Shown here: positions 4,973 to 9,050 of the stretch, in pieces
How the letters are laid out: each line of letters begins with the position of its first letter
Numbering within the stretch: the stretch's first letter is position 1
Assembly: GCA_937888775.1 (NCBI GenBank)
Contig: CALAQT010000435.1
Span: 1 to 9,050, forward strand
Length of the DNA stretch: 9,050 nt
Origin: an uncultured Actinomycetes bacterium
Lineage (GTDB): Bacteria; Actinomycetota; Thermoleophilia; Solirubrobacterales; Solirubrobacteraceae
Direction of reading: 5' to 3'
Notes under the pieces: model-generated
Told to the model about the DNA's origin: nothing
Databases searched by the model: none
What the model saw: only the letters and a program-made list of their open reading frames with translations
Program-made: the position numbers and the translations under genes

Positions 4973-6241
4973 TCAGCGCGTCTTGCCGGTCACCCGCTGT
5001 AGCAGCCAGCGAAGCAGGTAGAGAACTTGGTCGAGCAGCGTGCGGTCGCCCATCGGGATGCGCTCGAGCCGGTGTGCAAACGCCTGGGAGCGCGCTCCCG
5101 TCGCGTCGACCCAGACGACGCTGACCTCGTAGGCGAGGGCGGCGTCCAGGGAACGGCGCAGCTTGAGGCTTCCGGCCAGCAGCTGATCGACGACGACCAC
5201 GGTGGTCTCGGTCTCGGCCGGGTCGGTGATCGGGCTGACCGTCGTCACCAGCGAGCCGGGGAAGCCCACCGGCTCGTCGATGTCCTCGAAGTCGAAGTCG
5301 ATCTGCGGCCGGTTGTCAGGTGTACGGCTGATCGCGATCGTCTTGACCTGCAGCGGCCGCGCGGGCTGGGCCGGGCGCACCCTGGCGGCCAGGTAGTTGG
5401 GGTCATGCCACTGAGCGTGCTGCCGGGGGCCGGTGGGGCTGCTCGATTCGATCGCGGCGATCGACGGCGTCGTGCCGCCCCAGGCCCCCGGCCAGGACAG
5501 CCAGCCGGGCGGGTCCTGGTCGAGGTCCACAAGCGTCTGGCGGACGCGGGGGCCATCGCCGTCGGCGACATCCCAGAGACCTTCGGTCTTGAAGATCCCG
5601 CGCTGGAAGTAGTGGGCGTGGCTGCCCAGCGCGGAGAAGGCGATCGGCGCACCGTCGGGATTGAGGTCGAGCTGGTTGACATCGGCCTGCTGCGCATAGG
5701 TGTGCTGCGCGTAGACCGCCAGATCGATCTGCGGGTCGTCCCAGGTTGGCCCGGTGCCGACCAAGCGAAACTGGACCATCTCCCAGTCGCCCTCGTGCAG
5801 GCCAAAGCGACCTAGCAGCTGCGCGTCGTTGTAGAGCATGAAGAACCAGTACTGGACCCAGAACCGCTTCTCGGCCGTGCTGTCGGTCGCCAGGTGCCCG
5901 TAGACGACGTCGGCCATCTCAGGATGCTTGCGCTCCATCTCGCGGGCCTGTGCCCGGTAGTCGTGGTGCGCATCAGGAAACGAGATGTGATCGCCGGCCG
6001 CGTAGGGCTCATCGTTGCGATAGCCCGCGGCGGTGAAGAAGGCGGTGTTCAGGCCGGAGTCCGCAGCCGCGATCAGCGTCCCGTCCGCGCGCCGCAGCGT
6101 GACCCAGGGGTCGTCGAGCATCTCGCTGACGCTGGCCGCGGGAAACGCCTCGCGTGAGTCATAGACGACCTCCGGCCGGAAGCGCTGCAGCAGCGCCAGG
6201 CGCTGCTCGGCAGTCGGGCCTATAGGCGGCGGCTCGCTCAC
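4973..6241 (-). CDS. Vps62/DUF946-like protein
   Basis: The 422-residue protein is related to the Vps62 (DUF946) family, described mainly from fungi and plants and of unclear biochemical role. The diagnostic core is FWVQYWFFMLYND (127-139), LHEGDWEMVQFRL (148-160), VYAQHTYAQQ (177-186) and AFSALGSHAHYF (201-212), then WPGAWGG (250-256). The clustered His, Asp and Glu in HEGDWE, QH and SHAHYF could bind a metal (inference). The N-terminal 120 residues open with RFRPEVVYDSRE and look soluble. There is no signal peptide. Residues about 295-392 appear as a separate beta-rich domain. The C-terminal helix LLDQVLYLLRWLLQRV (402-417) is amphipathic and could touch membranes. The GTG start at 6241 has GAGAGG about 10 nt upstream. 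A 24-bp palindrome lies 65 bp upstream of the start. The convergent LysR gene ends four bases from its stop. Confidence 0.8.
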   Translation of the reverse strand: MSEPPPIGPTAEQRLALLQRFRPEVVYDSREAFPAASVSEMLDDPWVTLRRADGTLIAAADSGLNTAFFTAAGYRNDEPYAAGDHISFPDAHHDYRAQAREMERKHPEMADVVYGHLATDSTAEKRFWVQYWFFMLYNDAQLLGRFGLHEGDWEMVQFRLVGTGPTWDDPQIDLAVYAQHTYAQQADVNQLDLNPDGAPIAFSALGSHAHYFQRGIFKTEGLWDVADGDGPRVRQTLVDLDQDPPGWLSWPGAWGGTTPSIAAIESSSPTGPRQHAQWHDPNYLAARVRPAQPARPLQVKTIAISRTPDNRPQIDFDFEDIDEPVGFPGSLVTTVSPITDPAETETTVVVVDQLLAGSLKLRRSLDAALAYEVSVVWVDATGARSQAFAHRLERIPMGDRTLLDQVLYLLRWLLQRVTGKTR

Positions 6242-6305
6242 TGGGCACGATCCTCTCAGAGTCGAGCCGGCCGGTGCTCACACATCTTCTCAGTGGTTCC
6301 CGCCA

Positions 6306-6329
6306 TGAGTACGGTTGGAACCGTACTCA
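6306..6329. promoter_or_regulatory. 24-bp palindrome between HAD and Vps62-like genes
   Basis: TGAGTACGGTT (6306-6316) and AACCGTACTCA (6319-6329) are perfect 11-bp inverted arms with GG between them. The element begins 12 bases past the HAD stop and lies 65 bp before the Vps62-like start. It may be an operator for a dimeric repressor, since arm length and symmetry resemble TetR-type sites. It may also be a terminator stem for the HAD gene, although no T-run follows on the minus strand. Confidence 0.6.
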
Positions 6330-6341
6330 CGGTGGGATTAC

Positions 6342-7121
6342 TTAGCCGAGGTCGGCGATCAGATCGGCGACCGAGTTGACGATCCGGGAAGGGAGATAGG
6401 GATAGCGTCCCGCCTCCTCCCGTGAGGTCAGGCCGGTCAGCACGAGGATCGTCTCCAACCCGGCCTCCAGGCCCGAGACGACGTCGGTGTCCATCCGATC
6501 GCCGATCATCGCGGTCGTCTCGGAGTGCGCGTCGATCGCGTTGAGCGCCGAGCGCATCATCAGCGGGTTGGGCTTGCCGACGTAGTAGGGCTCGATCCCG
6601 GTCGCGCGGCTGATCAGCGCGGCCACCGAGCCGGTCGCGGGCAGCGGACCGTCCGGCGTCGGACCGGTGGCGTCGGGGTTGGTGGCGAGAAAACGCGCGC
6701 CGGCTGACACCAGGCGGATCGCTTGGGTGATCCGCTCAAAGCTGTAGGTACGGGTCTCGCCCAGCACGACGTAGTCGGGGTTGCGCTCGGTGAGCGTGTA
6801 GCCGACCTTATGCAGCGCGGTGGTCAGCCCCGCCTCGCCGATCACGAACGCCGAGCCGCCCGGGCGCTGGCTCTCCAAGAAGCGGGCCGTCGCCAGCGCC
6901 GAGGTCCAGATCGACTCCTCGGGCACGTCCAGGCCCGAGAGTCGCAGGCGGGCGGCGAGGTCGCGCCTCGTGTACATGGAGTTGTTGGTAAGCATCAGGA
7001 ACGGTGCGTCCAGCTCACGCAGCCGGGCCAGGAACTGGTCGGCGCCCGGAATCGGGAGCTCCTCGCGCACTAGCACGCCGTCCATGTCCATCAGCCACGA
7101 GCGGATCTCCCTGCGGGCCAT
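6342..7121 (-). CDS. HAD-IIA family phosphatase (NagD-like)
   Basis: This cytosolic phosphohydrolase of about 259 residues belongs to the NagD/p-nitrophenylphosphatase branch, which dephosphorylates small phosphometabolites. All four HAD motifs are present. Numbering from the GTG nine bases upstream of the chosen ATG, they are: DMDGVL with nucleophile Asp15 and acid/base Asp17; TNNS (48-51); Lys186 in GKPNP; and GDRMDTD (210-216) with the Mg-binding aspartates. The C2 cap domain lies between motifs II and III (about 70-180), as expected for subclass IIA. I prefer the ATG at 7121 because [15 protein letters not shown] is the normal N-terminus length and a GATAAT box lies nine bases upstream. 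The GTG at 7130 is the alternative. The gene diverges from the DHA2 transporter gene. The specific substrate is not predictable. Confidence 0.92.
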   Translation of the reverse strand: MARREIRSWLMDMDGVLVREELPIPGADQFLARLRELDAPFLMLTNNSMYTRRDLAARLRLSGLDVPEESIWTSALATARFLESQRPGGSAFVIGEAGLTTALHKVGYTLTERNPDYVVLGETRTYSFERITQAIRLVSAGARFLATNPDATGPTPDGPLPATGSVAALISRATGIEPYYVGKPNPLMMRSALNAIDAHSETTAMIGDRMDTDVVSGLEAGLETILVLTGLTSREEAGRYPYLPSRIVNSVADLIADLG

Positions 7122-7130
7122 GCGCGACAC

Positions 7131-7136
7131 ATTATC
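7131..7136 (-). promoter_or_regulatory. -10-like box of the HAD gene
   Basis: On the minus strand GATAAT ends nine bases before the ATG at 7121. With no good ribosome-binding site in between, a leaderless transcript is plausible. No recognisable -35 box lies at standard spacing. Confidence 0.35.
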
Positions 7137-7178
7137 CGGCCCGATGAGCGTCAGATGTGTCGGTCTTTGGCGTATGCG

Positions 7179-7221
7179 TTTGACAGCAAAATGTTTGGCA
7201 GCTAATGTTTTGATACCAAAA
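7179..7221. promoter_or_regulatory. Paired TTTG-N4-CAAA dyads (candidate MarR operators)
   Basis: Site 1 is TTTGACAGCAAA (7179-7190) and covers the -35 box. Site 2 is TTTTGATACCAAAA (7208-7221) and covers the predicted start of transcription. Their centres are 30 bp apart, close to three helical turns. Both share TTTG-N4-CAAA. The regulator is probably the MarR protein encoded at the end of the same operon, repressing until a ligand binds (inference from family behaviour). Confidence 0.6.
7180..7208 (+). promoter_or_regulatory. Sigma70-type promoter of the DHA2-MarR operon
   Basis: A perfect -35 TTGACA (7180-7185), a 17-bp spacer and -10 TAATGT (7203-7208) are present. The expected transcription start is near 7215, giving a leader of about 17 nt before the ATG at 7232. 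It is the best promoter in the window and lies in an AT-rich pocket of otherwise GC-rich DNA. Confidence 0.8.
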
Positions 7222-7231
7222 GACTTTGGCC

Positions 7232-8728
7232 ATGACCCAAGGGACCTTTTCCATCACCGAGAGCTCCGCCACCCCCATTCAATCCTCGCGAATCGAGCCG
7301 CACGTGATGCGAATCGCGATCGTGGTGATCATGGGCGCGATCATGTCGGTGCTCGACACGACGATCGTCAATGTCGCGCTGCACGATCTCTCCGGAGACC
7401 TCCACGCCTCGCTGGAGAGCATCCAGTGGGTCATCACCGGCTACCTCCTGTCGCTGGCCGCCGTGATCCCGGTCACCGGCTGGGCGGTCAAGCGCTTCAG
7501 CGCCCGGCGCCTGTATCTGATCGCGCTGGTCGTGTTCACGGCCGGATCGGCTCTGTGCGCGCTGGCCACCAGCAGCGGCGAACTGATCGCCTTCCGCGTC
7601 CTGCAGGGCGTTGGGGGCGGAATGCTGACGCCGATCGGCCAGATGATCCTCGTCAAGGCCGCCGGCCCGCGGAACCTGCCCAAGGTGATGAGCTTCATCG
7701 GGGTTCCGATCGTGCTGGCACCCGTCTTCGGCCCCACCCTCGGTGGGCTGCTGCTGCAAGGCGTCGGCTGGCAGTGGATCTTCATGATCAACGTGCCGGT
7801 CGGGATCGTCGCGCTGACGCTGGCGCTGCGCCTGCTGCCACACGACGAGGCCAGTAGCGCAAAGGCCGGGCGCCTGGACGTGACCGGACTGCTGCTCGCT
7901 GCCACCGGCGTCGTGGGCATCACATTCGGGCTGTCCAAGAGCGAGTCGGCCGGCAGCCTCACGGCCTCCTCGGTCTTGATCCCGGTGATCGCCGGAATCG
8001 TGCTGCTGGCTCTGTTTGTCACGCACGCACGGCGCACCGAGCATCCGCTGCTCGACCTGAAGCTGTTCTCCAACTCGGCCTTCAGGGCCGCCTCGATCGT
8101 CACCTTCTGCCTCGGCGCGGCGCTGTTCGGAGCGATGATCCTGATGCCGCTGTACTTCCAGACCGTCCGCGGTGAGGACGCCATCACCACCGGCCTGCTG
8201 CTGATCCCGCAGGGCATCGGCGGCGGACTGGGCATGTTCATGTCAGGGCGCGCCACCGAGCGACTCGGCGCCGGGCGCACGTCGCTGATCGGCGGCGTGA
8301 TCCTCGTCGTGGCCACGATCCCGTTCATCCTGATTAGCGGGACAACGCCGTTTGCGGTGATCGGCGGCGCGATGATCGTGCGCGGCCTCGGCATCGGCCT
8401 GTCGATCATGCCGGCGATGACCGCGGCCTTCTCGGTCCTCTCCCGCGAACAGATCAACGACGCCAGCCCCCAGCTCACGGTCCTGCAACGGGTGGGCGGG
8501 TCGCTGGGCACGGCGATCATCGCGGTCGTGCTCCAGGGGCACATCAAGACCGCCCATACGCAGGCGGCGCTGGCCACAGGCTTCGGCCACACTTACTGGT
8601 GGGTGATGGGGGTCACGCTGGCCGCGCTGGTCCCGACGCTCGCGCTGGCGCGGATCGAGGGCCGGGTGCGCCGGCAGGCCGGCGGCGAACCGGTGCCGAT
8701 GGAGTCGGCACTGGCGGAGGCAGCGTGA
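7232..8728 (+). CDS. DHA2-family MFS multidrug efflux transporter (EmrB/QacA type)
   Basis: The 498-residue inner-membrane proton antiporter is of the 14-TM DHA2 family. TM1 carries the family signature [35 protein letters not shown] leads into the motif A loop [32 protein letters not shown] covers TM4, and [12 protein letters not shown] with [13 protein letters not shown] is the motif C region. Further hydrophobic segments run to [13 protein letters not shown] before a short acidic tail. The ATG at 7232 is chosen over a TTG six bases earlier. The ribosome-binding site is weak (AAAAGA/TTTGG) and the leader short. The last codons overlap the MarR gene start as GTGA, indicating an operon. Such exporter-MarR pairs usually respond to toxic aromatic or lipophilic compounds. 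The substrate is unknown. Confidence 0.95.
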   Translation: MTQGTFSITESSATPIQSSRIEPHVMRIAIVVIMGAIMSVLDTTIVNVALHDLSGDLHASLESIQWVITGYLLSLAAVIPVTGWAVKRFSARRLYLIALVVFTAGSALCALATSSGELIAFRVLQGVGGGMLTPIGQMILVKAAGPRNLPKVMSFIGVPIVLAPVFGPTLGGLLLQGVGWQWIFMINVPVGIVALTLALRLLPHDEASSAKAGRLDVTGLLLAATGVVGITFGLSKSESAGSLTASSVLIPVIAGIVLLALFVTHARRTEHPLLDLKLFSNSAFRAASIVTFCLGAALFGAMILMPLYFQTVRGEDAITTGLLLIPQGIGGGLGMFMSGRATERLGAGRTSLIGGVILVVATIPFILISGTTPFAVIGGAMIVRGLGIGLSIMPAMTAAFSVLSREQINDASPQLTVLQRVGGSLGTAIIAVVLQGHIKTAHTQAALATGFGHTYWWVMGVTLAALVPTLALARIEGRVRRQAGGEPVPMESALAEAA

Positions 8729-9050
8729 ACGCCAGGGCCGATCCGGCAGCCGAGCGTAGGCCGACGATCGAACAGCTGCGTGTTGCGCTGGTCCAGATGT
8801 TGGGTGCCGAGCGACGCCTGCGCGGCCGCGACCACAACCGGGTGGGCGAGCTCAGCTTCGGTCAGGTGCGCGCCCTGGCCACCCTCGGTCGCGAGCGAGA
8901 GATGACCGCCGGACAGCTGGCGCGCAGCGCTGATCTGAACCCCGCCACGGTCACCGCGATGCTCGATCATCTGGAGGCCGCCGAGATCGTCCAGCGACAT
9001 CGCAGCACCGAGGACCGGCGGGTGTGCAACGTCTCGCTGACCCCCCAGGG
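8725..9050 (+). CDS. MarR-family transcriptional regulator (3' end outside window)
   Basis: About 108 residues are present, open to the window edge. The GTG start (8725-8727) overlaps the transporter's TGA as GTGA, and GGAGG (8716-8720) lies four bases before it. The N-terminal dimerisation helix is followed by the winged helix-turn-helix. LSFGQVRALATLG leads to MTAGQLARSADLNPATVTAMLDHLEAAEIVQRH (about 60-92), then the wing STEDRRVCNVSLTPQG with the conserved DRR (97-99). It is translated together with the DHA2 transporter and probably represses the shared promoter through the paired dyads at 7179-7221. The ligand-binding part cannot be judged because the C-terminus is missing. Confidence 0.93.
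   Translation, partial: MNARADPAAERRPTIEQLRVALVQMLGAERRLRGRDHNRVGELSFGQVRALATLGREREMTAGQLARSADLNPATVTAMLDHLEAAEIVQRHRSTEDRRVCNVSLTPQ

Noticed and set aside
5027..5815. 262-residue forward open frame opposite the Vps62-like gene
   Set aside because: No recognisable motif. The minus strand carries the conserved HEGDWE and GSHAHYF blocks.
7202..8592. Long minus-strand open frames (280 and 383 residues) opposite the DHA2 transporter
   Set aside because: They are antisense to a clear 14-TM transporter and have shadow-type composition (Asp/Gln/His-rich or Ser/Pro/Arg-rich).

Overview
The window is GC-rich and gene-dense, with GTG starts, start/stop overlaps and -10 boxes placed so close to start codons that some transcripts are probably leaderless. 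Gene content and protein style suggest a high-GC actinomycetote. I lean towards Thermoleophilia/Solirubrobacterales, but this is an impression from sequence character and not a phylogenetic result. There is no rRNA, tRNA, CRISPR array, transposase or phage gene.

Layout, left to right. (1) Bases 1-278 are the 3' end of a hydroxymethylglutaryl-CoA reductase gene (mevalonate pathway). (2) Bases 331-969 encode a protein that aligns with polynucleotide-kinase-like P-loop kinases, but every nucleotide-binding and catalytic motif is substituted, so it looks like a pseudokinase. (3) Bases about 1038-1746 are a gene graveyard. They hold the C-terminal remnant of a MocR-type (GntR/aminotransferase) regulator broken by a 5-bp repeat expansion, an unassigned stretch, and the N-terminal stub of a small GNAT acetyltransferase. 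The stub stops one base before a 13-bp tandem duplication. (4) Bases 1751-4968 form a regulatory unit. A LysR-type regulator diverges from an MFS exporter, and the exporter is followed by a 3-hydroxyisobutyrate-dehydrogenase-family reductase. A 14-codon mini-ORF bridges exporter and reductase through two ATGA overlaps. The LysR/MFS spacer holds a perfect 17-bp dyad plus a half-site 32 bp away. (5) Bases 4973-6241 encode a Vps62/DUF946-like protein, a family best known from fungi and plants. A large palindrome (6306-6329) lies between it and the next gene. (6) Bases 6342-7121 encode a NagD-type HAD-IIA phosphatase. (7) Bases 7232-9050 carry a DHA2 (EmrB/QacA) drug-efflux gene followed, with a GTGA overlap, by a MarR regulator cut off by the window edge. 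Their promoter is close to consensus and is bracketed by two matching dyads 30 bp apart.

Functionally, the window has two efflux modules, each beside its own likely ligand-responsive regulator: LysR with MFS and reductase, and MarR with DHA2 MFS. Around them are housekeeping metabolism genes (HMG-CoA reductase, HAD phosphatase) and two poorly described proteins (the pseudokinase and the Vps62-like protein). I saw no clear new multi-gene system. The most unusual items are the degenerate PNK-like protein, the double-overlap mini-ORF, the bacterial Vps62-like protein, and the regulatory dyads.
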